Source: Staphylococcus pasteuri
Lineage (GTDB): Bacteria; Bacillota; Bacilli; Staphylococcales; Staphylococcaceae
Direction: 5' to 3'
Assembly (NCBI RefSeq): GCF_003970495.1
Contig: NZ_RXWW01000030.1
Span: forward strand, 1 to 55,748
DNA length: 55,748 bases
The number at the start of each line of letters is the position of its first letter. Positions within the stretch are counted from its first letter, which is position 1. The notes beneath the pieces were generated by a model. The model saw only the letters and a list, made by a program, of their open reading frames with translations. It was not told the DNA's origin and made no database searches. Of this stretch, positions 18,346 to 27,474 are shown in pieces. Made by a program: the position numbers and the translations under genes.

Positions 18346-18476
18346 TGTGAAAGTTATTTTAATAATTAATGACAATAAATCGAAAAGTATTTTTATGTTA
18401 CACATTTATGAATACCTAATGTTCTTTTGTGATATTTTGAACTTGTATTAAAAAATAATAAAAAGAAGGGTTAAAA

Positions 18477-19256
18477 ATGAATGAACAAAATAAAGTAGCA
18501 GTTGTAACTGGTGGCGCACAAGGTATTGGTTATCAAATTGCTAAACGTTTATTCTCAGATGGTTTTAAATTGGCTATTGTAGATTTCAATGGAGAAGGTG
18601 CAAATCAAGCAGCACATGCTCTATCACAAGATGATTCAAAAGTAATCGCAATCAAAGCTGATGTTTCAAATCGAGACGATGTATTCAATGCGATGAATCA
18701 AACAGTAGAACACTTTGGAGACTTACACGTACTAGTAAGTAATGCAGGTTTAGGTCCTATGACACCTATTGATTCTATTACCCCTGAAGACTTTGACAAA
18801 GTATATGGTGTCAATGTGAAAGGTGTACTATGGGGTATTCAAGCAGCACATGCTCAATTTAAACAGTTAGGTCATGGTGGTAAAATTATTAACGCCACAT
18901 CACAAGCTGGCGTTGAAGGAAATGCAGGTTTATCACTTTATAGTAGTAGTAAATTTGCAGTGAGAGGTTTAACACAAGTTGCTGCGCGTGATTTGGCAAA
19001 TGAATCTATCACAGTAAATGCGTATGCGCCAGGTATTGTCCATACACCAATGATGGAAGGCATAGCTAAAAAAACAGCTGAAGAAGCTGGCCAACCTGAA
19101 TCTTGGGGATGGAAACAATTTACTGATCAAATTGCTTTAGGAAAACTATCCCAACCAGAAGATGTATCCAATGTTGTTAGCTTTTTAGCTGGTAAAGATT
19201 CAGACTATATTACTGGCCAAACAATCATCGTTGATGGTGGCATGAGATTCCATTAA
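18477..19256 (+). CDS. butA: Diacetyl/acetoin reductase ((S)-acetoin forming), SDR
   Basis: The 259-aa short-chain dehydrogenase uses NADH to reduce diacetyl to acetoin and acetoin to 2,3-butanediol, an overflow pathway that re-oxidises NADH. It shows TGGAQGIG (cofactor binding, residues 11-18), NAG, the catalytic Ser-Tyr-Lys (ATSQAG, YSSSK) and the C-terminal [13 protein letters not shown]. Length and sequence agree with staphylococcal ButA. AAGAAGGG precedes the ATG and a strong terminator follows, so it looks monocistronic. Confidence 0.88.
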   Translation: MNEQNKVAVVTGGAQGIGYQIAKRLFSDGFKLAIVDFNGEGANQAAHALSQDDSKVIAIKADVSNRDDVFNAMNQTVEHFGDLHVLVSNAGLGPMTPIDSITPEDFDKVYGVNVKGVLWGIQAAHAQFKQLGHGGKIINATSQAGVEGNAGLSLYSSSKFAVRGLTQVAARDLANESITVNAYAPGIVHTPMMEGIAKKTAEEAGQPESWGWKQFTDQIALGKLSQPEDVSNVVSFLAGKDSDYITGQTIIVDGGMRFH

Positions 19257-19295
19257 TAATCATTGGCATTGTTTAAACTCTTACTATATAAAAAG

Positions 19296-19341
19296 ACTAA
19301 GCGAAGTTAGCAGTATATGATTACTGTTAGCTTCGCTTAGT
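19296..19341. terminator. Bidirectional terminator, butA/YdeI-like
   Basis: A 20-bp stem beginning ACTAAGCGAAG with two G-U positions lies between convergent genes. Confidence 0.85.
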
Positions 19342-19343
19342 TA

Positions 19344-19946
19344 TTACTTATCATGCATACCTTTACCTTCAAGGATATGATTAATATATTTATCCACACG
19401 CTTTTGTCTAGTATCTGCGCGTTTTGCTTCTCCGATATGATGTAAATATTGTCGTTGTCTCCCAGGTGTTAATTGTTTAAATGCTTCTTTTAACTCTGGC
19501 ATTTTATCAAATTGTTGTTGTAGTTCATCTGGAACTTCATAGTCCTCTGTTTTCTTTAATTTTACTTCTTTACCTGCTTTTTCAATGTCTATCGCTTGTT
19601 TCACATAATCAATAATTTCTTCTTTTCGTGATTGAATATCTTCTAATTTTTCAAATCGTAACTGTCTTGCAGATTGTACGTTTTTCGTTTGTTGAATTAG
19701 CGTGTTGTAACTGTCTTCTATTAATGCACCTTTGAAAAACATAACCGCAACATATTCTTTAAACCCGTGTATTAAAACAACGTTTTTATTATTAATTGTG
19801 TAACAAGGGTGCATCCATTTCATTGTTTCTTCTAAATCATCAAAATTTACAATGGTCTCTCTTAAATAATTGAATTCATCTTTCCATTGACTATCCTTTT
19901 TTAAAAATGCTTCCACATCAGCATTGATATTTTTTTGACTACTCAT
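19344..19946 (-). CDS. YdeI/OmdA-family protein (DUF1801 plus YdeI domain)
   Basis: The 200-aa soluble protein has an N-terminal DUF1801-like domain (LRETIVNFDDLEETMKWMHP, then VVLIHGFKEYVAVMFFKGAL) and a C-terminal YdeI/OmpD-associated helical domain (LTPGRQRQYLHHIGEAKRADTRQKRVDK), which is diagnostic. Family members have been linked to envelope stress and bacteriocin protection, but no molecular activity is established. It carries no signal peptide. TAGGG precedes the start. It is convergent with butA and divergent from the next permease. Confidence 0.8.
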   Translation of the reverse strand: MSSQKNINADVEAFLKKDSQWKDEFNYLRETIVNFDDLEETMKWMHPCYTINNKNVVLIHGFKEYVAVMFFKGALIEDSYNTLIQQTKNVQSARQLRFEKLEDIQSRKEEIIDYVKQAIDIEKAGKEVKLKKTEDYEVPDELQQQFDKMPELKEAFKQLTPGRQRQYLHHIGEAKRADTRQKRVDKYINHILEGKGMHDK

Positions 19947-20124
19947 TTGTTTGCCCTACTTTCTACTTTTTCCAGTGATTTATTCACTATTATATACCAA
20001 AATATTTAAAACACTATTTTTATACATTTATACAAAAATTACAATATATGCATTTGACTAATATTTTAACTAGCGTATAATAATGGCGTAGTATTTTCAG
20101 AATATAAAAGAATGAGGAGTCAAT

Positions 20125-21825
20125 ATGGCAAATAAAAATGAAACAGAATCGAATAACAGCAAGATTAATCTGCCCCAATTAGTGTTACTCGGACTAGGAT
20201 CATTAATTGGTTCAGGTTGGTTATTCGGTGCATGGGAAGCATCTTCTGTTGCAGGCCCAGCAGCTATCATTTCTTGGATTATTGGATTCGTAGTTATAGG
20301 AACAATTGCTTATAACTACATAGAAATTGGAACTATGTTCCCACAATCGGGTGGTATGAGTAACTATGCTCAATATACACATGGTTCACTACTTGGTTTC
20401 ATAGCCGCTTGGGCAAACTGGGTATCACTAGTAACGATTATCCCTATTGAAGCAGTATCTGCTGTTCAATATATGAGTTCTTGGCCTTGGGATTGGGCTA
20501 AGCCAATGAGTGCCTTAATGAAAGACGGTTCGATAAGTACTTCTGGTTTATTCGCCGTTTATGCTATTATTATCATCTTTTCATTATTAAACTATTGGTC
20601 AGTAAAATTACTAACTTCATTTACTAGCTTAATTTCATTCTTTAAATTAGGTGTACCATTATTAACAATTATCATGTTAATGGTATCTGGATTTGACACT
20701 GGTAATTATGGTCATTCTGTAGGTACATTCATGCCATACGGAAGTGCACCAATATTTGCTGCGACTACAATGTCTGGTATTATCTTCTCATTTAATGCAT
20801 TCCAAACAATCATTAATATGGGATCAGAAATCAAGAGTCCTGAAAAAAATATCGCACGTGGTATTGCAATTTCATTAACTATTAGTGCTATACTATATGT
20901 TATTTTACAAAGTACATTTATCACTTCAATGCCACAATCAATGATTCATGAACATGGTTGGAGCGGTATTAACTTTAACTCTCCATTCGCTGATATGGCT
21001 ATTTTATTAGGATTAAATTGGTTAGCTATTTTACTTTATATTGAAGCTGTAGTATCACCATTTGGTACTGGTGTATCATTTGTTGCTGTAACTGGTCGTG
21101 TGTTACGTGCAATGGAAAAAAATGGTCACATTCCTAAATTCTTAGGAAAAATGAATGAAAAATATAAAATCCCACGTGTAGCGATTGTCTTTAATGCTAT
21201 TATCAGTATGTTAATGGTGACATTATTCCGCGATTGGGGTACTCTAGCAGCCGTTATTTCAACTGCAACATTAGTTGCCTATTTAACAGGTCCAACAACA
21301 GTTATCGCATTACGTAAAATGGGACCTAAGATGACGCGTCCATTCAGAGCTAGAATTTTAAAATTCATGGCACCACTGTCATTCGTACTTGCTTCATTAG
21401 CTATTTATTGGGCTATGTGGCCAACGACTGCAGAAGTTATTTTAATCATTATTTTAGGTTTACCAATTTATTTCTTCTATGAATATAAAATGAATTGGAA
21501 AAACACTAAAAAACAAATCGGCGGAAGTTTATGGATTATCATTTACCTAATTGTACTTTCTTTCCTATCATTTATCGGTAGTAAAGAGTTCAAAGGTTTA
21601 AACTGGATTCATTATCCATGGGATTTCTTAGTTATCATTATTGTTGCCCTTATTTTCTATCAATTAGGTGCAATTAGTTCATTCGAAAGTGTTTATTTCA
21701 GACGCGCTAAGAAAATGAACAGCAATATGGGTGATAAACTTAAGAAACGTAAACGTCGTGAAAGACGCGAAAAAATCGCCGAAAAACGTCAAGAACAACA
21801 AGAAGAGCAAGAACAAAATAAATAA
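20125..21825 (+). CDS. APC-family amino acid permease
   Basis: The 566-aa permease has about 12-14 helices with the APC N-terminal motif (LVLLGLGSLIGSGWLFGAWEAS) and helix 6-8 elements NMGSEIKSPEKNIARGIAIS. It ends in a very charged cytoplasmic tail (KKRKRRERREKIAEKRQ followed by Glu/Gln repeats). It resembles the YveA-like acidic amino acid group, but I cannot fix the substrate. GAGGAG precedes the ATG by 5 nt and a strong terminator follows. Confidence 0.8.
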   Translation: MANKNETESNNSKINLPQLVLLGLGSLIGSGWLFGAWEASSVAGPAAIISWIIGFVVIGTIAYNYIEIGTMFPQSGGMSNYAQYTHGSLLGFIAAWANWVSLVTIIPIEAVSAVQYMSSWPWDWAKPMSALMKDGSISTSGLFAVYAIIIIFSLLNYWSVKLLTSFTSLISFFKLGVPLLTIIMLMVSGFDTGNYGHSVGTFMPYGSAPIFAATTMSGIIFSFNAFQTIINMGSEIKSPEKNIARGIAISLTISAILYVILQSTFITSMPQSMIHEHGWSGINFNSPFADMAILLGLNWLAILLYIEAVVSPFGTGVSFVAVTGRVLRAMEKNGHIPKFLGKMNEKYKIPRVAIVFNAIISMLMVTLFRDWGTLAAVISTATLVAYLTGPTTVIALRKMGPKMTRPFRARILKFMAPLSFVLASLAIYWAMWPTTAEVILIIILGLPIYFFYEYKMNWKNTKKQIGGSLWIIIYLIVLSFLSFIGSKEFKGLNWIHYPWDFLVIIIVALIFYQLGAISSFESVYFRRAKKMNSNMGDKLKKRKRRERREKIAEKRQEQQEEQEQNK

Positions 21826-21832
21826 TATATTG

Positions 21833-21873
21833 AAAACTGCTAATGACTAAAAATAGTCATTAGCAGTTTTTTT
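21833..21873 (+). terminator. Terminator of the APC permease
   Basis: AAAACTGCTAATGACTA pairs with its exact complement around a 4-nt loop, followed by seven T. Confidence 0.9.
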
Positions 21874-21948
21874 GTATGTAGTTAGAAGTTATCAATCATT
21901 TATTATATAGTGAATATATAGTACGAATTGAGAGGACGAGTGGTGTGT

Positions 21949-23304
21949 ATGGTAAACGTGAAAACAAGCAATGGAGAAATTAATGGTATTCATAAAGATG
22001 GTATAGATACATTTCTTGGTATTCCGTATGCCACCTTGTCTAATGGACGTTTTAATCATTCTAAACTTTATAAACAATGGTCTGTACCTATGCATGCAAC
22101 ACATGTTCAAAGTATTCCTCCTCAACCTTATAATCAACTTGAAGACTTTTTCTCAAGTGATGATGACTACCATTTTAATCAATTTTCTCAACATGAAGAG
22201 TGTCTATATTTGAATATATGGCGACAGCATCACCATTCTGAATCACGACCAGTTATAATTTATTTTTACGGTGGAGGCTTTATCAATGGTCATGCTAATG
22301 CCGAATTATACTCTCTTAAAAATGTCGCAAAACAAGAAGATGTCATTGTCATCACTTTTAACTATCGTTTAGGTGCATGGGGATTTTTAGATTGGTCTTA
22401 TATCAATTCTAATTATGATTTAAATAATGGCTTATCTGATCAACTAAATGTTTTAAAATGGGTTCACCAAAACATTGAAGATTTCGGCGGTGATCCTAAC
22501 AATGTCACATTAATGGGACAATCAGCAGGAAGTATGAGCATTATGGCTTTAATGCAATTACCTCATACTTATCCATACTTCCATAAAGTAATGTTGCTAA
22601 GTGGCATCTTAAACTTAGATAGCCCAACAATAGGGTATGATAAAGCTCAAAGATTTAGTAACTTAATCTCAAAACAATATCCTAATGTCTCAATAGATGC
22701 ATTATCGACTGACGATATATTAAATATCATGATGTTAGATCAAACATCTCGAGGGAATTCAAAAGGATTGGAATTAATATATGCACCCATTCAAACAGCT
22801 GATATGGACTTTAATAATGCTAACTTTTCAAAACCCATCTTCGTTTCATATACGAAAAATGAAGGTGATATTTATATAAAAAATGAATCACGCAAACTAA
22901 CTCCCGAACGATTTGTTGAAGCCATGTCATTTAATAAAGTTAATATCGATTCGACGGAAGCGATATCTGCCAAACAGCAATCAGATTTTATTACCAAGTA
23001 TATTTTTCAACAGCCAGTACATCGTTTCTTAAATGACATGAAGCATAACCCAAATATATGGTTAGCTTGTTTCCAGTGGCATCGAACTGATAGTAAGTAC
23101 TATAAAAGTGCATATCATATTTTAGATATGATTTTTTGGTTTGGTAACTTGAATATTTTAAAAGCGCATCAATTATCTGTTACACAGCATGAAACAAAGT
23201 TAAGCTCGAAAATGATACATGATTTATGTTACTTTGCTACACACAGTAAAATGCCTTGGACTCCTTATAATGAAGACAATAAAAGACCATTTCAATACAA
23301 ATAA
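21949..23304 (+). CDS. Type-B carboxylesterase (para-nitrobenzyl esterase-like)
   Basis: The 451-aa alpha/beta hydrolase hydrolyses carboxylic esters. It has the oxyanion-hole YFYGGGF (about residues 106-111), the nucleophile G190-Q-S192-A-G-S, and FNYRLGAWGFL, all typical of the carboxylesterase type-B/PnbA family. There is no signal peptide, so it is cytoplasmic. The start is uncertain: GAGAGGA at 21930-21936 is followed by GTG at 21940 and 21943 and ATG at 21949; I chose the ATG. The physiological substrate is unknown. The stop codon overlaps the terminator hairpin. Confidence 0.8.
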   Translation: MVNVKTSNGEINGIHKDGIDTFLGIPYATLSNGRFNHSKLYKQWSVPMHATHVQSIPPQPYNQLEDFFSSDDDYHFNQFSQHEECLYLNIWRQHHHSESRPVIIYFYGGGFINGHANAELYSLKNVAKQEDVIVITFNYRLGAWGFLDWSYINSNYDLNNGLSDQLNVLKWVHQNIEDFGGDPNNVTLMGQSAGSMSIMALMQLPHTYPYFHKVMLLSGILNLDSPTIGYDKAQRFSNLISKQYPNVSIDALSTDDILNIMMLDQTSRGNSKGLELIYAPIQTADMDFNNANFSKPIFVSYTKNEGDIYIKNESRKLTPERFVEAMSFNKVNIDSTEAISAKQQSDFITKYIFQQPVHRFLNDMKHNPNIWLACFQWHRTDSKYYKSAYHILDMIFWFGNLNILKAHQLSVTQHETKLSSKMIHDLCYFATHSKMPWTPYNEDNKRPFQYK

Positions 23305-23337
23305 AAGCGTCTCCTCTTTTGGGAGACGCTTTTGTTT
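23304..23337. terminator. Bidirectional terminator, esterase/MFS
   Basis: A perfect 11-bp stem, AAAGCGTCTCC with GGAGACGCTTT, has T-runs on both strands. Confidence 0.9.
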
Positions 23338-23347
23338 ATTTAAAAAT

Positions 23348-24517
23348 TTAATTTTTAGCAAAATGATTATTTTTTAATGCTATAGTAACAATTAAACCTA
23401 AAAATCCAATGAATGCGCTCGTATAAGTCACAAAGTGAACTGACATATTTGATACAACGAGTCCACCTATAATGCCACCCATTCCTATTCCGGCATTCAA
23501 ACTAGACATGTTCCAACTCATCACTTGACTTGTGTCGCCTTCAACTTGTTCGATAAGACCACTTTGTACGGCAGGATTGGTACTCCATTGCATAATATTC
23601 CATACAAATAAACCAATTAATAACATAATAGTACCTGATAATATGAAGTTCAAAATAAGCATCATTACAATAAATATTGTAATTGAAATAATCAACCAAC
23701 GCTTACTTGTCCATTTATCAGCAAAAATACCACCTAATGATGTACCAATGACACCAGCAACACCATTAATTAATAATGCGAGAGATACAAATGACATTTC
23801 GTGACCATTTGATAATATAAGTGGATTAATATATACAAATGTGACTGAGTTTGCAACTAAAATCAAGAATGTAATTGTTATAAATTTAGCAACTTCACCA
23901 GGACGTAATACTTTTGATATGACTTGATTGCTATGATTAGTGTTTGAGTTATTAGAATGACTTAATTCATGTTCTTTAGGTAGGAAAAACATCATTAATA
24001 TCCCTACAATAACACTGATAACAACTATAAATATAAATGTAAATCGCCAACCTACCATATCACCTATTAATGTTCCTACAGGTACTCCAAACACATTTGC
24101 TCCGCTAAAACCTGAATAAACGATACCTATCATTTTCCCTCGATTTTTAGCTGGCGTTAACATTGCAGTGAGCGCTAGTACTTTAACAATAATTAATGAG
24201 GCCGCTGCAGATGAAAGAATTCGACCTATAACTAATATCGTGAAATTAGGTGCGACAGCTATAATTAAATTCCCTATAATAAAAGCAATTAAGGTCCATA
24301 ACAGGACTGATTTAGCTTTAAAACGTTGTGTTACTTTAACAAGTATTGGCCCACAAATCGCAAACGTTAAAGCATATAAAGTCACTAGTTGACCTATTAC
24401 GGCTTCTGATACATGTAAGTCCTGACTCATTAAATTCATAATTCCAGCTACCATCATCTCAACCATTCCAACGATAAATACACTGAATATGAAGGTGATG
24501 ATACGCATCAACGACAT
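23348..24517 (-). CDS. MFS transporter, DHA1 (AraJ/YdhP-like) efflux family
   Basis: The 389-aa protein has 12 predicted helices and an AraJ/YdhP-like N-terminus (IFSVFIVGMVEMMVAGIMNLMSQDL). A motif-A-like loop (QRFKAKSVLLW) and GIVYSGFSGANVFGVPVGTLIG (antiporter motif C region) are visible. The central loop is Ser/Asn/His-rich. Such proteins export sugars, arabinose-like compounds or drugs by proton antiport; the substrate here is unknown. AAGGGGG precedes the ATG. Confidence 0.8.
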   Translation of the reverse strand: MSLMRIITFIFSVFIVGMVEMMVAGIMNLMSQDLHVSEAVIGQLVTLYALTFAICGPILVKVTQRFKAKSVLLWTLIAFIIGNLIIAVAPNFTILVIGRILSSAAASLIIVKVLALTAMLTPAKNRGKMIGIVYSGFSGANVFGVPVGTLIGDMVGWRFTFIFIVVISVIVGILMMFFLPKEHELSHSNNSNTNHSNQVISKVLRPGEVAKFITITFLILVANSVTFVYINPLILSNGHEMSFVSLALLINGVAGVIGTSLGGIFADKWTSKRWLIISITIFIVMMLILNFILSGTIMLLIGLFVWNIMQWSTNPAVQSGLIEQVEGDTSQVMSWNMSSLNAGIGMGGIIGGLVVSNMSVHFVTYTSAFIGFLGLIVTIALKNNHFAKN

Positions 24518-24652
24518 AATATATCCCCCTTCCCTATAAAATTACAATATTTGTAGCATCAAAAAAACAGCTACAAACCCATTTAATTAGATTAGTAACT
24601 GTTACATTATATAATATAAATTAATACTTTTGTTTGTCAGGAATTTAAAATT

Positions 24653-24877
24653 TTAAAATTTGTCTTCACCAATGGCATGATTAATGATTTCCAGTACACC
24701 CATTAAAACAATTGCCCCCATAACTCCGCCATTAACTATATAAGCATTATGTAGTAACGTTTCCATACCAAAATCTTTATGCCATGTATTTTCAATAAAC
24801 ACTAAAATACATCTAGTTACATCATATATTACTAAAATTATTAATATAAAAGATAACAGATAACCTAGGACTTTCAT
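24653..24877 (-). CDS. Small membrane protein, unknown function
   Basis: The 74-aa product has two predicted helices (about residues 3-22 and 48-65) around a short polar stretch containing WHKDFGMETLLHNAY. I do not recognise a family. Its ATG overlaps the stop of the preceding small gene (ATGA), so they are translationally coupled. The pair is divergent from the two-component system, which suggests they may be its targets or accessory proteins. Confidence 0.6.
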   Translation of the reverse strand: MKVLGYLLSFILIILVIYDVTRCILVFIENTWHKDFGMETLLHNAYIVNGGVMGAIVLMGVLEIINHAIGEDKF

Positions 24878-25095
24878 TTTATATTATCCCCCATCTTTAG
24901 TTTATTATCGTATTTCTCTTTAATTTCACCAAAATAGATTAATAATGTATTAATAAAAGAGATACCACAAATGACGTATGGTCCCTCTAAGAAGTTAAAG
25001 AAAGTTAAATTGAAATACTCTCCCAATTCTCTCACGAATAATAGTGTTAAGACTGAAATTATAAAAACACAAGAAGTCACTAGAACTTTTTTCAT
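24874..25095 (-). CDS. Small membrane protein, unknown function
   Basis: I chose the ATG at 25095 because AGGAG lies 9 nt upstream; the ATG at 25104 abuts it. The 73-aa product has two hydrophobic segments (about 4-24 and 38-53) and a charged C-terminus (GEIKEKYDNKLKMGDNIK). No family is recognised. The gene overlaps the next small gene by 4 nt. The 150-bp gap upstream is shared with the response regulator gene. Confidence 0.6.
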   Translation of the reverse strand: MKKVLVTSCVFIISVLTLLFVRELGEYFNLTFFNFLEGPYVICGISFINTLLIYFGEIKEKYDNKLKMGDNIK

Positions 25096-25196
25096 TGCTA
25101 ACATCTCCTAAACTTATTATTTAATTTCATGTTATGACATATAAATAAAGCTTCATTTATTTTAAGTTTAAATTTTCCTTAAATATCGAAAGTTTC

Positions 25197-25228
25197 ATAG
25201 TTTAATTATTTAATAACGCGTAAACTAT
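25197..25228. promoter_or_regulatory. Inverted repeat before the two-component operon
   Basis: ATAGTTTA (25197-25204) and TAAACTAT (25221-25228) are exact complements 16 bp apart and end 4 bp before the response regulator's ribosome site. Candidate autoregulatory operator or leader hairpin. Confidence 0.4.
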
Positions 25229-25246
25229 ATCAGTGAGGTGGATAAA

Positions 25247-25924
25247 ATGAATTCTCAAATATTAATCATTGAAGACGATAAAGATATTCAAGAATTAATC
25301 AAACTTTCTTTAACAACTAAAGGAATTTCATCTATAGATACGGCTGATGATATAGAAGAAGGCTTAAACTTTATAAATCAATATACATACAATGTCATAT
25401 TATTAGATTTAAATTTAAAATCAGAAGATGGATATGAATTAATGAAGTATATTGATTTATCATCTACCTCAGTAATAGTCGTTACTGCTAAGGAAGAAAA
25501 TATAGAATTATATAGAGGTTTTGAAAAAGGTGTTGTTGATTATATTAAAAAGCCCTTTGATCCAATGGAATTATATTATAGAGTGTCTCTTCATTTAAAA
25601 GAAACACCAAATGATTTATATAAACAAGGCCATTTATCTGTTAATTTTAAAAGTGGTTCAGTTCAAATTAATGGTCAACCTGTTACACTCACAGCTCGGG
25701 AACTAGACTTACTTTTCTATTTTATTAATAATAAAAATCAAATTTTATCTAAGGATCAAATTTACGCAAAAGTTTGGGGATATGAAACATCAGTTGATGA
25801 CAATACATTGATGGTACATATTAGAATGTTACGACGAAAAATTGAAAAAGATCCTAATCATCCACAATTCATAAAAACATTACGTGGAAAAGGATACATA
25901 TTTAAGGATAATCATTATGAATAA
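25247..25924 (+). CDS. OmpR-family response regulator
   Basis: The ATG at 25247 is preceded by GTGAGGTG. The 225-aa regulator has a receiver domain with acidic pocket E9-D10-D11, phospho-acceptor D54 (ILLDLNLKSEDGYEL), a conserved Thr in VVTAKEE and the switch Lys in KKPFDP. The winged-helix DNA-binding domain follows (LTARELDLLFYFINNKNQILSKDQIYAKVWG ... RMLRRKIEKDP). It is cotranscribed with the kinase, whose start overlaps its end by 8 nt. The target genes are not known; the divergent small membrane genes and the nearby CPBP genes are candidates. Confidence 0.85.
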   Translation: MNSQILIIEDDKDIQELIKLSLTTKGISSIDTADDIEEGLNFINQYTYNVILLDLNLKSEDGYELMKYIDLSSTSVIVVTAKEENIELYRGFEKGVVDYIKKPFDPMELYYRVSLHLKETPNDLYKQGHLSVNFKSGSVQINGQPVTLTARELDLLFYFINNKNQILSKDQIYAKVWGYETSVDDNTLMVHIRMLRRKIEKDPNHPQFIKTLRGKGYIFKDNHYE

Positions 25925-27386
25925 ACGATTTATATTAAAGTTTTTTAAATACTTAACGATATTTTTAACATTAACGATAATAATAGCAATGGTTTCTATT
26001 TTATTAATTATGAATTTTACTTTAAAGCATCTATATACAGATTTACGTAGTATAGAACCTGATTTTTTCACATTTACGCAATCGGTAGATAAACCTTCAC
26101 AATATATACAAACACTTTCTAAAAAAGAAGATGCTAACATTTATTTTACAAATAAAAATGGAAATATTTTATATCCAAACCATTTAAAAAACAAAAATAT
26201 AAAGCCAATAATTTTAAAAAACATCAATAAATCTAACGCAGTACCCACATATAAAGATGAAAGAACATATTTCATTTATATATATAAGAATCATAAAAAA
26301 ACATATGTAACAAACTCAAATCAGATCAATTCTCATCAATTACTACAAAGTATTACGACACATGACTACAATAAATATGAATATAACTATAATAATGAAA
26401 AACTCACTTTTCGTTATAATAGTAACCAGCGAGCTATATTAGACAAAACTCAAATTAACAATGATCCACATGACCGTATGAGTGAAATTCCAATTATTTT
26501 ATTTAGTGCTTTAATCATCAATGTCATCTTAGCGTTAATTACTTCTTATTTAGTATCAAGAAGGCTAACTAAACCTTTAGGCTATTATATTGATTGGATT
26601 GGTAATCTATCTAAGGAAAAACTGCATCAACCGAATACTAAAGGTAATATTAAGAAATATAGTAAAACGTATCCAGAATTACACAAATCATTAACATCAT
26701 TAAATCAACAATTACTTCAAGACAAAATATACCAAAATCAGATTAACTATTATAAATCAAAATGGATTTCTCAAATTTCACATGATTTAAAATCACCACT
26801 AACGTCTATCTATGGTTATTCAAAAATAATTGAAGTTGATGACTCAAATAAAAAATATTTAAATCTTATATCAGAAAAAGCTAAATACATGGAAGATTTG
26901 ATACAAAGTTTAAATAAAGATTTTGATAACGAAACAAATCAAATGAAACATGATAAAGAAGGTTTTCCAATTCAATATACAGTAGAAAAATTCGTTTCCT
27001 CTATTGGTTATGACAATATAGAACTCTCTTTTCTATTTGATCAAGAAGAAACTTTTTATGGTAATAAATTATATTTTGAAAGATGTCTTATCAACTTAAT
27101 AGAAAATAGCATTGAACATAATAATCTAAATCCAAAAATTAATATATTGTTTGATAAAATTGAAAATACTCTTTTAATTGATTACAAAGATAATGGTCAA
27201 GGATTACCAAGTAATAAAAATGATATTTTCAAACCTGGTTATAGTACTAAAGCGACCAACAAAGTTAATCATGGTTTAGGATTAACCATTATCAAAGAAG
27301 CTATTGATTATCATAATGGCAGTATTCATATTATTCCTACAACGAACGGCGTACATTTCAAAATCAAATTAATTTCACAGATATAA
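25917..27386 (+). CDS. Sensor histidine kinase partner
   Basis: AAGGA lies 8 nt before the ATG at 25917, so I prefer it to the ATG at 25884 inside the regulator. The 489-aa kinase has helix 1 (about 10-32), an extracellular domain of about 155 residues, helix 2 (about 191-213), a HAMP-like linker, then the phospho-acceptor H289 in ISHDLKSPLTSIYGYSK. The ATPase boxes are N (NLIENSIEHN), G1 (DNGQGLP) and G2 (HGLGLTIIKEA). The sizeable extracellular domain is Lys/Asn/Tyr-rich and should sense an external or envelope signal. I cannot match the pair to a named staphylococcal system. Confidence 0.83.
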   Translation: MNKRFILKFFKYLTIFLTLTIIIAMVSILLIMNFTLKHLYTDLRSIEPDFFTFTQSVDKPSQYIQTLSKKEDANIYFTNKNGNILYPNHLKNKNIKPIILKNINKSNAVPTYKDERTYFIYIYKNHKKTYVTNSNQINSHQLLQSITTHDYNKYEYNYNNEKLTFRYNSNQRAILDKTQINNDPHDRMSEIPIILFSALIINVILALITSYLVSRRLTKPLGYYIDWIGNLSKEKLHQPNTKGNIKKYSKTYPELHKSLTSLNQQLLQDKIYQNQINYYKSKWISQISHDLKSPLTSIYGYSKIIEVDDSNKKYLNLISEKAKYMEDLIQSLNKDFDNETNQMKHDKEGFPIQYTVEKFVSSIGYDNIELSFLFDQEETFYGNKLYFERCLINLIENSIEHNNLNPKINILFDKIENTLLIDYKDNGQGLPSNKNDIFKPGYSTKATNKVNHGLGLTIIKEAIDYHNGSIHIIPTTNGVHFKIKLISQI

Positions 27387-27390
27387 AAAA

Positions 27391-27429
27391 GCCAACTAAT
27401 GATTTCAATTAAGTTAATCATTAGTTGGC
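27391..27429. terminator. Terminator between the kinase and the CPBP genes
   Basis: A perfect 14-bp stem (GCCAACTAATGATT with its complement). The T-run is better on the minus strand. Confidence 0.85.
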
Positions 27430-27474
27430 TACTTGATTATTTAAAGCTCTAAATCATATTAAACAATCGCCTAA

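Larger units (their letters stand above)
17983..18476. other. 494-bp divergent intergenic region between opuCA and butA
   Basis: No credible gene is present; the 63-codon ORF at 18109-18300 has no ribosome site and an AT-driven composition. The region holds a sigma-B-like promoter toward opuCA (18205-18228) and a long inverted repeat (18282-18345). Confidence 0.6.

Noticed and set aside
18349..18440. Rex-type sites (TTGTGAA, TTTTGTGAT) before butA
   Set aside because: Only half-sites are visible, without the TTCACAA partner.
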